A stretch of DNA of 64,000 nt. Source: Petasospora fabianii (lineage: Eukaryota; Ascomycota; Saccharomycetes; Phaffomycetales; Wickerhamomycetaceae). This document shows positions 21,622 through 31,646 of the stretch, one piece after another. The translations under genes were made by a program, and so were the position numbers. Within the stretch, counting starts at the first letter, position 1. Each line of letters starts with the position of its first letter. The notes under the pieces were generated by a model that worked only from the letters and a program-made list of their open reading frames with translations, was not told where the DNA came from and made no database searches. The stretch spans positions 310,001 to 374,000 of the forward strand of contig CP048720.1 of NCBI GenBank assembly GCA_022641835.1, given 5' to 3'.

Positions 21622-23184
21622 CTAGACGAGCCAACCACGGACGATCATATCGTCACCAGTGGTAATAGCATATTTCTTCTGGTAAAGTTTACCGATACCA
21701 GGGGGCACCAAGCCACTCAACTTGGAAGAGATCACCTCACAGTAATGATTAAACTCCTTCTCAACCTTGTCACCTTTTCTATCGTATACTTTTACATCAC
21801 CATTGGCATAGAATGCAACGTATTGGTTATCTGTAAGTTCACAGTTGATGAATGCTGGACCTGCACTCTCAATTGGCCAGGACGACTCTGTTGTGAGATC
21901 ATAGAGAATACATTGAGATGATGACACGATGGTAAGTGTTGTGTCCAGTGCAGTGATCTTGGTAGGTGGTGTTGAGAGTGGAATCTCAAGTGCATGAGCT
22001 TTCGTTTTGGTCTTTGTTTGAATGTCGTATTCGTCAATCGAGTTAGTGTATAGGCCAAAGACAGTATTGTTGAGGATGGTGAAGCATTGCACCATTGATG
22101 TGCCCTTGAGTGGTATAGCAGCGGGTTTGGCAGACATGTTTTTGAGTTCGTAAACCATGATTCCCGTGCTGTCAAGTGTCACAATTTGATTAGGAGTTGT
22201 TTGGATGTCCTTGATTTCTTTGCTGACCTTAAAATGTACTGTTGGTGCCTCCGTCGATTTGGATGAATCCCAGAGTTTGATCTCGTAAGGAGAGGCTGTG
22301 ACGAACGTAGTTTCATCGATCCAGCTCATGAATTTAGGAGTCGTCGTATCGAAGAAACTCTTCATCGGTCTAGCATTCTCCGGATCTGACACGAGTTCAG
22401 GCAATTTCCATTGGTTGATATCGCCTTCTTTAGACGCGGTCAAGAGCTGATCATGAAGAGCAGAGATTGAGATGACAGTGGAAGAGTGAGCGGAAAGTGC
22501 AAAGATTGGCCCATCAGCGCCCTTTGCTAGACCTGTACCGGAATCCAGGATTTCATCATCTCCAATGACAGTTTCACTGTCTGTCTCCTCACCTGTAGGA
22601 TCAACTGGGTCGACATTGGAGTGGTCGTCAATGATAACATCTGGTGTTACGGGCTTCTTGTAGAATGCTCCTGGAGAATCAGGCTCTGGTGTAATTGGGA
22701 AATCAGCAGAACCTGGAGATTCCACATTCTTTCCCTTCTCTAATTCGGCCCTCTTACGTCTATCGGAAACGGCCAAAACACCTCGTTCTTTCTTTAGTTC
22801 CAAAATGTTGACAACATCGAGGTCTGTTCCTCTCAGCATCGTTACGATTTCATTCATTCTGCTTTTGAGATGTTCTCTGGCATTTTTCAATGGTTCGATA
22901 TTGAGTGGGGTTGGCTCTGGATGTGACGTCTCAGTGGAATCTGTTGGAATGGTTCCCTTGTTGGTGAGTTTCGAGCCACCTCCGAGCGATGCAAGCTCTT
23001 TCTCGAGCCTTTGGTTCGTTTCCTTAAGGGCAAGGTTCTCACTCGTGAGTCTCACAATAGCCAATTTCATATCTTGGCGCTCACTGTTCCACTGGATGCG
23101 GTCTCTTTCATTGCGAGTGAATTCCTGTTGAAGGTACTTCACCACACCGGGATACGTGTATTCTGCCAGTGGTCTTGAATCCAT
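21622..23184 (-). CDS. FAR8: Striatin-family protein (Far8-like), STRIPAK/Far complex subunit
   Basis: 520 aa, close to S. cerevisiae Far8 (about 523). The N-terminal block EYTYPGVVKYLQQEFTRNE (8-26) followed by RIQWNSERQDMK and a heptad-like coiled coil to about 70 is the striatin signature (caveolin-binding-like segment plus dimerising coiled coil). A low-complexity linker (about 75-225) leads to a divergent WD40 propeller (e.g. SAHSSTVISISALHDQLLTASKEGDINQWKL split over two blades). Striatins act as PP2A regulatory (B''') scaffolds; in budding yeast the Far complex works with Tpd3 in pheromone arrest and TORC2 antagonism. TPD3 is encoded at 33320-35209 in this window. Confidence 0.82.
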   Translation of the reverse strand: MDSRPLAEYTYPGVVKYLQQEFTRNERDRIQWNSERQDMKLAIVRLTSENLALKETNQRLEKELASLGGGSKLTNKGTIPTDSTETSHPEPTPLNIEPLKNAREHLKSRMNEIVTMLRGTDLDVVNILELKKERGVLAVSDRRKRAELEKGKNVESPGSADFPITPEPDSPGAFYKKPVTPDVIIDDHSNVDPVDPTGEETDSETVIGDDEILDSGTGLAKGADGPIFALSAHSSTVISISALHDQLLTASKEGDINQWKLPELVSDPENARPMKSFFDTTTPKFMSWIDETTFVTASPYEIKLWDSSKSTEAPTVHFKVSKEIKDIQTTPNQIVTLDSTGIMVYELKNMSAKPAAIPLKGTSMVQCFTILNNTVFGLYTNSIDEYDIQTKTKTKAHALEIPLSTPPTKITALDTTLTIVSSSQCILYDLTTESSWPIESAGPAFINCELTDNQYVAFYANGDVKVYDRKGDKVEKEFNHYCEVISSKLSGLVPPGIGKLYQKKYAITTGDDMIVRGWLV

Positions 23185-23780
23185 TGTTCAAAGCTGATCA
23201 AGTATGTTTCTCGAGACAAATTTGAAGCTTTCAGTTTAGCCACTATTGTGAGTAGATAACCTGAATATGTGATTAGCACGGGTGTTATTGTGATTGTTGT
23301 TGAGATGAGGGGCTGACTTGTTCGAGCAACCCCTTTTGATTTTGAAGCGCGCGCGTAAGACATCACCAAAGACAAGTGTATATCTCGCGTCAGCGCGTCT
23401 CCTTGTCCTATAGAAAAACACAAGTCGATTCTAGAGTGTATAAAGATAATGAAAGCATAACAAGTGAAAGGAAATATTAACAAGGGTTGCACAAGAACTC
23501 AAAAGAGCAGGGGCTGTCGATATGGGCACAACCTCATAATGCGAGAACTGTACAACGGACGCGACTGCATCACACAGTTGAGTGTACTCTCAATGTACCT
23601 TTAAAAACAATTTATTTCATTCCCTCTGTAATTAAGAATGCTAAAAGTGGTTGCAAGATGTGACAAACCTGTTTCCATCAGCTAACAACGACGAGTAAAC
23701 CCGAGAAATTGAATAATTTTTGATTTTTGGTTACAGTAGCATGTGATGACCAACCAACCGAGATAAAGATGGAAGAGCAC
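23185..23780 (-). other. FAR8 upstream / PHO88 downstream spacer
   Basis: 596 bp on the minus strand between PHO88 and FAR8. It includes a GCGCGCG run near 23348 and AT-rich sequence next to the PHO88 stop. No gene seen. Confidence 0.5.
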
Positions 23781-24350
23781 TTACTCCTGCTTGATACCAC
23801 CCTTACCAGCGGTCTCAGCCTGCTCGATAGTCTGCTTGTCAGTCTTAACCTCGTCACCGCCGAAGGCACCGAACATGGAAGCAGCCTTGAATGGTCTCTT
23901 CAAGTCACCAGAAGCTGGCTTACCAAAGAGATGGATCTTGGCAAGGTTACCCTCAAGAGCAGACTTGATTGGAGAGATAGACTGCATGACGAGTGGGTTG
24001 GTGTACTTCATGTACAAGTGCATGAAACCCATCATAGCGAGACCAGTGAAGACACCCTTAATAGACTGGTTGATCTGCTCAATGTCGTACTGCTTAACGG
24101 TAGTGACGGTGAGCTTACCCTCGGTCTCACCAGCCATAGCATTTGGTGGGGCAACGAACTTGATGGTGGTGAGGTCATTCTTCTTGAGAATAATGGATCT
24201 GATGTACAAGTAGATGGACAAAGTGATGAGAGTGGCGGAGGCGTAGGCGCATCTGACATAGAAGACAATGTCTGGGTTCTCGAAGTCAAGTCTCTTGGAG
24301 ACCTGCATCATGATCAACACGATGGCCAAGTTGGAAATGGCTGGGTTCAT
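23781..24350 (-). CDS. PHO88: PHO88/SND3, ER membrane targeting protein
   Basis: 189-aa ER membrane protein; the S. cerevisiae homologue (188 aa) is Snd3 of the SRP-independent targeting pathway, first found through phosphate transport. Start ATG 24350 gives MNPAISNLAIVLIMMQVSKR, colinear with yeast MNPQVSNIIIMLVMMQLSRR. Two hydrophobic segments lie near residues 5-17 and 32-52. The conserved core GFMHLYMKYTNPLVMQSISP and HLFGKPASGDLKRPFKA is intact, and the end (GKGGIKQE) matches family length. The frame is open further upstream, but similarity begins at this Met. It is divergent from DHR2. Confidence 0.95.
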   Translation of the reverse strand: MNPAISNLAIVLIMMQVSKRLDFENPDIVFYVRCAYASATLITLSIYLYIRSIILKKNDLTTIKFVAPPNAMAGETEGKLTVTTVKQYDIEQINQSIKGVFTGLAMMGFMHLYMKYTNPLVMQSISPIKSALEGNLAKIHLFGKPASGDLKRPFKAASMFGAFGGDEVKTDKQTIEQAETAGKGGIKQE

Positions 24351-24846
24351 TTTGAAGGTTGTGAGTGGGTGAGCTGATGAATTTGTTTGAGAAGTGTGGG
24401 AGAGACCTGAAGAGAGTTCTAGACGAAACTTTTTGATGGTGCCAGCGGGCAGTGAGAGCTCGACGTCCAATTTTTTTCGCATATCGCGACCACTTATTAG
24501 CACACCGCCACCCATCGTTATCTGTCCACCGTCTGTGCGGGTTTGTTGGTCCCAACACCTAGTTTTGTCTTTTCTTTCTGTCGCTATCGAGATATTTAAT
24601 AGTAATACCCTTGTGTTGCCAGATTCCAATTCAAAACACTCAAAGACTCTAAATGGTTAAATAGCACCCAATGTAAAAATGTGTCCACATGCTCCCATCA
24701 ACGGGTCCCCGCCACAGCTCCGCGCTTTTTCCCCAGCCACAAGGTGGCTAGTGTAAGCTTACTTTTTTTTTCAGTGCGAGCTCATCGCTAAACCCAAACA
24801 ACACCGTTCTTGGTAAACATCGCTGCATTTGCACACTCTGACTATC
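24351..24846. promoter_or_regulatory. Divergent promoter PHO88 / DHR2 with PAC element
   Basis: 496 bp. CTCATCGC at 24781-24788 is a reverse PAC element (GCGATGAG), the motif of ribosome-biogenesis promoters, 59 bp before the DHR2 ATG. It lies just after a T-run at about 24763-24772. This fits DHR2's job; function is inferred from the motif. Confidence 0.5.
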
Positions 24847-27222
24847 ATGGGCATGGCCACCAAGAACGGGAATCAAAAGCTTCACAAGAAGTTTGGAGAT
24901 GAGGAAGTAACGTTACCCAAGTCTGAGCCTCAGGACGCTCCGGTGGAGACGCATGATCAAGGCACAACCCAAAAGAAGAAGAAGAGAAAGAGAAAGGGAA
25001 AGGGAAATGCCGAACTCATTGACCCATCTACTCAAAATACTGCAACTGAAGTAGTTACTGGCCCAAAATCGAATGGAACTTCAAAACCACAACTGAATGT
25101 GATACCACAACCAGAAAGTGGTTCAAAACCAACCGAGACCCAACCCAAATCAAAAAAACAGAAGATCAGTACTAAGAAGATCCAAAAGCCCACGGTAAAG
25201 ACAGTCACATTCTTCAGTGATGACGAAGAAGAGCGTGACACCCGAGGCCGTGGTGCTGATACTCCAGAGGGCTTGCATTCTCGAGCTCGAGAACTGCTCG
25301 AAGTGAGGAAGACATTACCCGTTTATAAGGCCAAAGATGAAGTTATGTCACATCTCTCCAAGAACAAAGTCACCATTCTCATTGGTGAGACAGGTTCTGG
25401 TAAGTCCACACAAATACCCCAATTCTTAATGCCAATCAATAAGAAAGGAATCGCCGTTACACAACCACGTCGAGTTGCTGCTATCAACTTGGCTTCGAGA
25501 GTGTCGGAAGAGGCTGGTTCCAAACTTGGTGATAAAGTCGGTTACTCTGTCAGATTTGACAATAAGTCCCACCACTACACCAAATTGAAGTATCTCACAG
25601 ATGGTATGCTTCTTAGAGAGATCATGATGGATGGTGATCTCGCTCAGTACTCCACTGTTATCATTGATGAGGCGCATGAGAGAACTGTCTTGACGGACTT
25701 GTTGATGGGATTCCTCAAACAGTTGCTAGCCAAGAGAGATGATCTCAGAGTTATCATCATGTCTGCCACTTTAGATGCTGAACGCTTCTCCAAGTTCTAC
25801 GATGGTGCTGAGATATTATTCGTTGAAGGTCGTATGTACAAAGTTGACAGACTCTACATCGACCAGCCATCTGAGGATATTGTTGATTCAACCATTAAGG
25901 CCATTGTTCAAGTCAACAACGGTGAATTGGAAGGTGATATTCTTGTGTTTTTGCCAGGTCAAGAGGAGATTGACAAGTGTGTCAACTTGTTGGAGCGTAT
26001 TGCCCCAGAACTACCCAAGGAGGCACCGTACATTGTACCTCTACCACTCTATGCATCTTTACCACCAGCTGAGCAAGCAAAGGTCTTTGTCCCATTGAAG
26101 GCCAGAAAGAGAAAAGTCATTTTGGCAACCAACATTGCAGAGACATCCGTCACAGTTCCAGGAGTCAGATATGTCATTGACTCCGGTTTGAGAAAAGTGA
26201 AGGTTTGGAGACACCAGCTGGGACTGTCAACGTTGCTCACTGCCCCTGTCTCTAAAGCTTCTGCTACACAGAGAGCTGGTAGAGCTGGTCGTGAGAGGGA
26301 AGGTAAGGCATTCAGACTTTATACTGAAAATGACTACACAAAACTTCCACTCCAGACAGAGCCAGAAATTTCGAGATCTAATGTCACCTCACCAGTTCTA
26401 ATGCTGAAGAGAGCTGGCGTGGATGATATACTCAATTGGCCATGGTTGGAAAATCCTGGACAAGACTCACTTGTCTCTGCGCTGACCCAACTATACCACT
26501 TGAAGGCTCTTGATGATAATGGTAAGATTACGGAGCTAGGTATTCAGATGGCCATTTTACCACTTGAGCCTCAACTATCGGCTATTCTTTTGACAGCTCA
26601 CAAGTCCGGTTGTCTCAGTGCTGCTGTTGACATTGTATCATGTCTCTCTGTCGATAACTTGGTTCTGAATCCACAGGCCGAGAATCGTGATGAGGTGAAT
26701 GAGAAAAGAAGCAATTTGTGTGTTCTCGGTACAAAATACGGTGACCTGCTGATGGTGAAGGAGCTCTTGGATTTCTACACTCAATTCGAGAACTCGCAAG
26801 AGAGAAAACAGTGGTGTAAAGAGCTGGCTTTGTCCTACAGGGGTTTCAAGAATGTCATCAAGGTGAGAAACCAGATCAGACAGTACATGATCTCCCTTAC
26901 TAAGGACAAGCATCTCTTTGACGAAGATGACGAGAAAAATAATACACTTGATATCCCATCTGTGCTAAAGGCCTTCCTTTCAGGTTATGTCTCGAACACG
27001 GCCATCGGTATGCCAGACAGATCCTACCGAACCACAACCTCGGGCCAATTGATTTCAATTCACCCTTCCTCCCTTGTCTTTGGTAAGAAAGTGGATGCCA
27101 TCATGTACAACGACTACGTTTACACTACCAAGGGCTATGCTCGTAATGTGAGCGTTATTGAGCTGTCCTGGTTGCAAGAGGTAGGTGCACATGTCCTTGC
27201 ACCAAAGGAAAGTGTGAACTAA
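24847..27222 (+). CDS. DHR2: DEAH-box RNA helicase Dhr2-like (ribosome biogenesis)
   Basis: 791 aa. Start ATG 24847 (a second ATG follows at 24853; upstream codons in frame are not ATG). Motifs in order: I GETGSGKST (about 180-188), Ia TQPRR, II DEAH, III SAT, IV/V ILATNIAETS and VI QRAGRAGR. The winged-helix/ratchet and OB-fold parts follow, ending near VSVIELSWLQE. The N-terminus carries a Lys-rich nucleolar-type run (KKKKRKRKGKGK) and KKQKISTKKIQK. Length and the short N-terminal extension fit Dhr2 (735 aa in S. cerevisiae), a nucleolar helicase of 18S rRNA processing, rather than Dhr1 or the Prp helicases. A PAC element lies just upstream. Confidence 0.85.
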   Translation: MGMATKNGNQKLHKKFGDEEVTLPKSEPQDAPVETHDQGTTQKKKKRKRKGKGNAELIDPSTQNTATEVVTGPKSNGTSKPQLNVIPQPESGSKPTETQPKSKKQKISTKKIQKPTVKTVTFFSDDEEERDTRGRGADTPEGLHSRARELLEVRKTLPVYKAKDEVMSHLSKNKVTILIGETGSGKSTQIPQFLMPINKKGIAVTQPRRVAAINLASRVSEEAGSKLGDKVGYSVRFDNKSHHYTKLKYLTDGMLLREIMMDGDLAQYSTVIIDEAHERTVLTDLLMGFLKQLLAKRDDLRVIIMSATLDAERFSKFYDGAEILFVEGRMYKVDRLYIDQPSEDIVDSTIKAIVQVNNGELEGDILVFLPGQEEIDKCVNLLERIAPELPKEAPYIVPLPLYASLPPAEQAKVFVPLKARKRKVILATNIAETSVTVPGVRYVIDSGLRKVKVWRHQLGLSTLLTAPVSKASATQRAGRAGREREGKAFRLYTENDYTKLPLQTEPEISRSNVTSPVLMLKRAGVDDILNWPWLENPGQDSLVSALTQLYHLKALDDNGKITELGIQMAILPLEPQLSAILLTAHKSGCLSAAVDIVSCLSVDNLVLNPQAENRDEVNEKRSNLCVLGTKYGDLLMVKELLDFYTQFENSQERKQWCKELALSYRGFKNVIKVRNQIRQYMISLTKDKHLFDEDDEKNNTLDIPSVLKAFLSGYVSNTAIGMPDRSYRTTTSGQLISIHPSSLVFGKKVDAIMYNDYVYTTKGYARNVSVIELSWLQEVGAHVLAPKESVN

Positions 27223-27441
27223 CCCCATTATTTGCACATTCTTTGCATATATGTTCTAATAACGTTGCATAATTCAAATGAACAATAGCTTATCAGTAGG
27301 ACGCTTACCCTGACCACGCGTAACTTTCAGCATACTGATAAATGGCTGCAGCCGTTTGTTTTGATCTGTTAACATAACTTCAAAATCACGCATGTAGAGT
27401 GGCCAGCTAAAGATTGAGATCCTTTAATTTTATATACAGTC

Positions 27442-30114
27442 ATGGAGAAGGAGGTGGTGGACGCAGATGAGACACCAAAGTCTCAATCGGAAGGACCAAC
27501 TATCACACCGGCGCCTGTGCCCAACAACCCACCAAAGACGAGGAAGCTAGCATCTCTCCAAAAGTACACCATCTACGAGACGAGCTCCCGAATGTACATT
27601 GTGGCCAGTAATGGAAGAGAGACACTATTCAGAGTACTTGAGATTGACTTGACCGTTCCCCAGGATGAACTTTCGGTTGTGGAGGATAATGTCTTTTTCA
27701 CACGTAAAGAGATCATGAATGTCTTATCCCGTCTTGAAGACGCTAATCCAGAAGGTCTCACTAAGAAACTGACAGCATTTGGCCTTTTTGGCTTCATCAG
27801 ATTTACGCAATGCTACTATCTCTGTGCCATTACGAAAAGGTCACCAATTGCTGTTCTCGGAGGCCACTATATTTACCACATCGACGCCACAGAGCTCATC
27901 CCTATCTGCAACAACTATAAGCGTCCGGACAAGTACAGCGAAGAAGCTCGATTCCTCGCCACTTTTGCCAACTTGGACCTCACAAGGACGTTCTACTTTA
28001 GTTACACCTACGACTTAACCAACACACTTCAACGGAACATCCTTCGTGAGAAGCAAAAGGCTTCGGGTCTCCCACACAATAATAAGTTTCACGACCAGTT
28101 CAACGAGATGTTCATGTGGAACAATGCCCTCCTTCGACATATGCACGACACCTTTGAAAGAGTTTATGACTGGTTCCAGCCCATAATTCATGGCTTTATT
28201 GACCAGGCTGACGTGACAATCTTGAACAGGAAAATCTACATCACAGTCATCGCCAGACGTTCCCATCACTTTGCAGGAGCAAGATTCTTGAAGAGGGGTG
28301 TTAACAACCAAGGAAATGTTGCTAACGAAGTCGAAACAGAACAGATCGTTTGTGATATGCAGACTACGAGTTTCCATGACATAAAGTCTGGTATCTTTGG
28401 CAATCCGAGATACACTTCTTACGTTCAGCATCGTGGCTCTATACCATTATACTGGTCTCAGGAAGTTTCAAATTTAAAGCTGGCCAAACCGCCTATCGAG
28501 ATTGATCTTACAGATCCGTTTTATTGCTCCGCTGCTCTGCACTTTGATGACCTATTCAAGCGGTATGATGCTCCGGTCTTGATCTTGAATCTCATCAAGA
28601 TAAAGGAGAGAACTCCCAGGGAGATGAAGCTGGGTAAAGAGTTTGAAAGGTGCATCACATATCTGAACCAATTTCTTCCTGATGAGAACAAGCTTCGTTA
28701 TACTAGCTGGGATATGAGCCGTGCTTCAAAGGCTGATGGTCAAGACGTGATTGAATTCTTGGAGAAGTACGCTGATGAAACCTTGAAAACAACGGGGTTC
28801 TTCCACAATGGGTCCAGCTTCGAGTCTACAAAGCTGCAGGAGGGTATCTGCAGAACGAACTGTATTGACTGTCTGGACAGAACCAATGCTGCACAGTTTG
28901 TTATTGGTAAGAGAGCCCTGGGCTATCAACTACACGCTCTTGGAATTATTGAGGATGTCTATATTGACTACGACTCTGATGTCGTCAACATTTTGACCGA
29001 GATGTTCCATGACCACGGTGACACTATCGCCTTACAGTATGGTGGCTCACATCTGGTCAATACTATGGCCACTTATCGAAAGATCAACCAATGGTCGTCT
29101 CACTCCAGAGATATGATCGAGAGTATCAAGAGGTTTTACTCTAACTCATTTGTTGATGCTCAAAGACAGGACGCCATCAACTTGTTCCTGGGAAATTACG
29201 TCTGGGAAAAAGGCAAGCCTATGCTTTGGGACCTCAACACTGACTACTACCTCCACAACATTCACATGGCACCAACGCAAAAGAGAAGTTATAGATACTG
29301 GTGGACTGAGAGTAACTTGTTGAAGTTCAAAGAGATCTGCAATATCCCCAACGACGTTATGGTCGCGCAAAGACTTGATCCATATCCGGGATTTGTTGAT
29401 AACTGGTGGAATGAGTACTATATTCCAAGGAAGGTGACATATTTTGAGCAGCTTTTTGAGATCAACATGAACTCGACCTTGAGATATATTCCACCAGCTA
29501 CATCCGTTCAAGCCGCATTCGAAATCTCCCCGTTCAAGTCAAGGAAGCAGACATCAATTAATCACAAACTGAGGAAGAGAGAAAAGAACAAAAAGATCAC
29601 TTTTGTGCAAGAAGAAGACAACAACCCACTGAACTACTCGGACTTCCAAGTCACCATCTCCAAAAAGCAGCAGAAATTCTATAAAGAGGCTGCCGAGAAC
29701 ATCTTCACTAAAATAAAATTTGAGAAGAGCAAGCTTGGATTTCAATCGGCTGACCCTGTTCCTGACCAAGTTGAGCTGGCCACTGTTGTCTCGCTTGATG
29801 ACGATGACTCCATCTTCACATGCGCTTCCACGCAGGATGTCGTGATCAAGCCGGAGAACCTTGAAATCTATGAAGAGGTGTGCTCTGCCGATTTCTTAAA
29901 GGCTATCCGTCGTCAAGGCACAGCTATGGTCCCACGTCTTGCGTCCCAAGGATTTGAGGATTCTGATATGGCGATTCCGGATGTCTCTGCGGCAGATATG
30001 ACCTTGTATGACAACATCACGAACCCTGGTGGACTTGATGAGTTTTACAACAGTTCTAGCTTCATGAATTATGAAAATAACGAAAAAGCTGCTATGAGAT
30101 TTTATACTACATGA
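27442..30114 (+). CDS. FIG4: FIG4, PI(3,5)P2 5-phosphatase (SAC domain)
   Basis: 890 aa against 879 in S. cerevisiae. Acts on the vacuole/endosome with Vac14 and Fab1 to turn over PI(3,5)P2 and to support its synthesis. The SAC domain runs from about residue 40 to 570. The CX5R catalytic motif is CIDCLDR with Cys474, in the context [20 protein letters not shown]-terminal [19 protein letters not shown] and [10 protein letters not shown] are typical of Fig4 rather than Sac1 or Inp5x. The C-terminal part ([18 protein letters not shown]) is also Fig4-like. Start ATG 27442 is the first in frame. It converges with RRP40, with only 50 bp between stops. Confidence 0.93.
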   Translation: MEKEVVDADETPKSQSEGPTITPAPVPNNPPKTRKLASLQKYTIYETSSRMYIVASNGRETLFRVLEIDLTVPQDELSVVEDNVFFTRKEIMNVLSRLEDANPEGLTKKLTAFGLFGFIRFTQCYYLCAITKRSPIAVLGGHYIYHIDATELIPICNNYKRPDKYSEEARFLATFANLDLTRTFYFSYTYDLTNTLQRNILREKQKASGLPHNNKFHDQFNEMFMWNNALLRHMHDTFERVYDWFQPIIHGFIDQADVTILNRKIYITVIARRSHHFAGARFLKRGVNNQGNVANEVETEQIVCDMQTTSFHDIKSGIFGNPRYTSYVQHRGSIPLYWSQEVSNLKLAKPPIEIDLTDPFYCSAALHFDDLFKRYDAPVLILNLIKIKERTPREMKLGKEFERCITYLNQFLPDENKLRYTSWDMSRASKADGQDVIEFLEKYADETLKTTGFFHNGSSFESTKLQEGICRTNCIDCLDRTNAAQFVIGKRALGYQLHALGIIEDVYIDYDSDVVNILTEMFHDHGDTIALQYGGSHLVNTMATYRKINQWSSHSRDMIESIKRFYSNSFVDAQRQDAINLFLGNYVWEKGKPMLWDLNTDYYLHNIHMAPTQKRSYRYWWTESNLLKFKEICNIPNDVMVAQRLDPYPGFVDNWWNEYYIPRKVTYFEQLFEINMNSTLRYIPPATSVQAAFEISPFKSRKQTSINHKLRKREKNKKITFVQEEDNNPLNYSDFQVTISKKQQKFYKEAAENIFTKIKFEKSKLGFQSADPVPDQVELATVVSLDDDDSIFTCASTQDVVIKPENLEIYEEVCSADFLKAIRRQGTAMVPRLASQGFEDSDMAIPDVSAADMTLYDNITNPGGLDEFYNSSSFMNYENNEKAAMRFYTT

Positions 30115-30164
30115 GTTACGGTTTATATGGGACATAAGTATTAACTGACAATCTTGAACTATGT

Positions 30165-30854
30165 TCATAGGTTCATCTCTTTGAAGGTGGCATTAATAGT
30201 GTTAGCGACTTGACTTGCAGGGACGAATTGGCATCTTTCAATCGCCTTCGAAGCTGCAAGTGTGTATTTCACTTCTTCAGTTTTGAGCCATACCTTTCCG
30301 TTGAGACCGATGGCGATCTCAAACTTGCATTTCTTGACAAGATGGTTTAAGATTGGATGGTTGACATCAAAGAGTAACGTTCTGGCAAAGCCGAGATTGA
30401 CATCGAAAACGTAGCCTCCATCGAGAAGTCCAAACCCACCGTCTTTCCCTGTTGTTGGATCTAAACATTCAATCTCAACGTCAACTTCTGGGCTGGCATT
30501 TGATACTCTTGCATAGACGAGGTTACCAACCTTGAGATTTGGTCTATTCTTCTTAGATGCGTTAGGGAAAGCCATCGCGCTGAGGGAAACTGGGAAGGAG
30601 AAGTTGGAGAGAGCAACTCTGAAGGAGTCACCAAACGACCCAGTGACAGTTCCAATCACATAGTCGTTCGTTGAGGGCACGTATCGACGACCATTCGTCT
30701 CTATGTGGATGGATCTGTTGTTAACTTGAAGAAGACCAGCCTGCACGGGGATGATTTCAGAGTTGGTTGGCGTGGTGTAGATTCCAGGCCCCAGAGCAAT
30801 GTGGTTGTTTGACTGGAGAGGAATGTCATCACCTGGAAGGATGAGAGATGACAT
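30165..30854 (-). CDS. RRP40: RRP40, exosome cap subunit
   Basis: 229 aa (240 in S. cerevisiae). RNA-binding S1/KH cap protein of the nuclear and cytoplasmic exosome. N-terminal domain about 1-60 (ILPGDDIP...LGPGIY), S1 domain about 60-140 (YVPSTNDYVIGTVTGSFGDS, VSLSAMAFPNASKKNRP, VGNLVYARV) and KH domain after that (FEIAIGLNGKVWLK, the GxNG element). Start ATG 30854 gives MSSLILPGDD, matching the family N-terminus. Confidence 0.96.
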   Translation of the reverse strand: MSSLILPGDDIPLQSNNHIALGPGIYTTPTNSEIIPVQAGLLQVNNRSIHIETNGRRYVPSTNDYVIGTVTGSFGDSFRVALSNFSFPVSLSAMAFPNASKKNRPNLKVGNLVYARVSNASPEVDVEIECLDPTTGKDGGFGLLDGGYVFDVNLGFARTLLFDVNHPILNHLVKKCKFEIAIGLNGKVWLKTEEVKYTLAASKAIERCQFVPASQVANTINATFKEMNL

Positions 30855-31646
30855 GGTATGGTATAATGAGTAACTTGTGGGATGGCCAGATTGTAACAGA
30901 AAGCTGAGTTAAAGCTTCACCTACACTTGGTCTTGCGCGGCCTCGATTTTTTCCTGGTTCGGACACACACAAGTCCACTTCATGATTATGCGGAGAAGTC
31001 AAAAATCTCTGCAAACAACACCGCACTGACGCCGCTGTTGTCCTCCTTTCTTTTTTTGCTGCCTTGTTGGGTAACTGCATTTGAAACGAGCTAGGTAGCC
31101 TAGACATGTGCAGAGTCTTCTGAGACGTTGATCCGAGACCCGACAGTAGATGAAGGATCTTGTATTTAGGCTCAGACATGCTTGTTGTTGGGGTACTCAA
31201 AGTCACTCTTGGGGATCCACTGAAGTTGTGTCCCGTTGGAACAAACCATCGTATGTGACTATTCCGCTAGGTGTACTGAGTATTATCTCAGCTCTTTTGT
31301 CTAAGATGGCCTATGTCCCTAAGTTCACGGAACGAGTTAATCTGAAGGATGTTGAAGAGTGAGAAGTATTGAAGGATCTGAGGAGAGGGCCATATCCTCT
31401 CAGAATAAATTCCTTAGGAACTCTTACCACAGGAAATAATCGCACTAAACATCATATACTGCTTCATCGATGCTCAAAGGCAGATTTGTAGAGAGGCTAC
31501 CGATAATTTGATACGCGCCACACCATAAGTACCCGCGGCAAGTTCGCGGGGATGACCCCAACCTCGAGAACGAGACAAGCCGACGTCTTATCTCCATCTC
31601 TTCGAACTAAACCTATTGGAGCCCCATCTAGTATCTTCTATCCACC
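30855..31646. other. Divergent region RRP40 / PEX15-26-like gene
   Basis: 792 bp. A 70-codon plus-strand frame (31150-31362) has one hydrophobic stretch and the end FTERVNLKDVEE, but no recognised relative and weak start context; I do not call it a gene. The rest looks like two promoters. Confidence 0.4.

Noticed and set aside
31150-31362. Possible 70-aa membrane protein
   Set aside because: One hydrophobic stretch but no recognised relative, poor start context and location in a divergent promoter. Kept only as a note.
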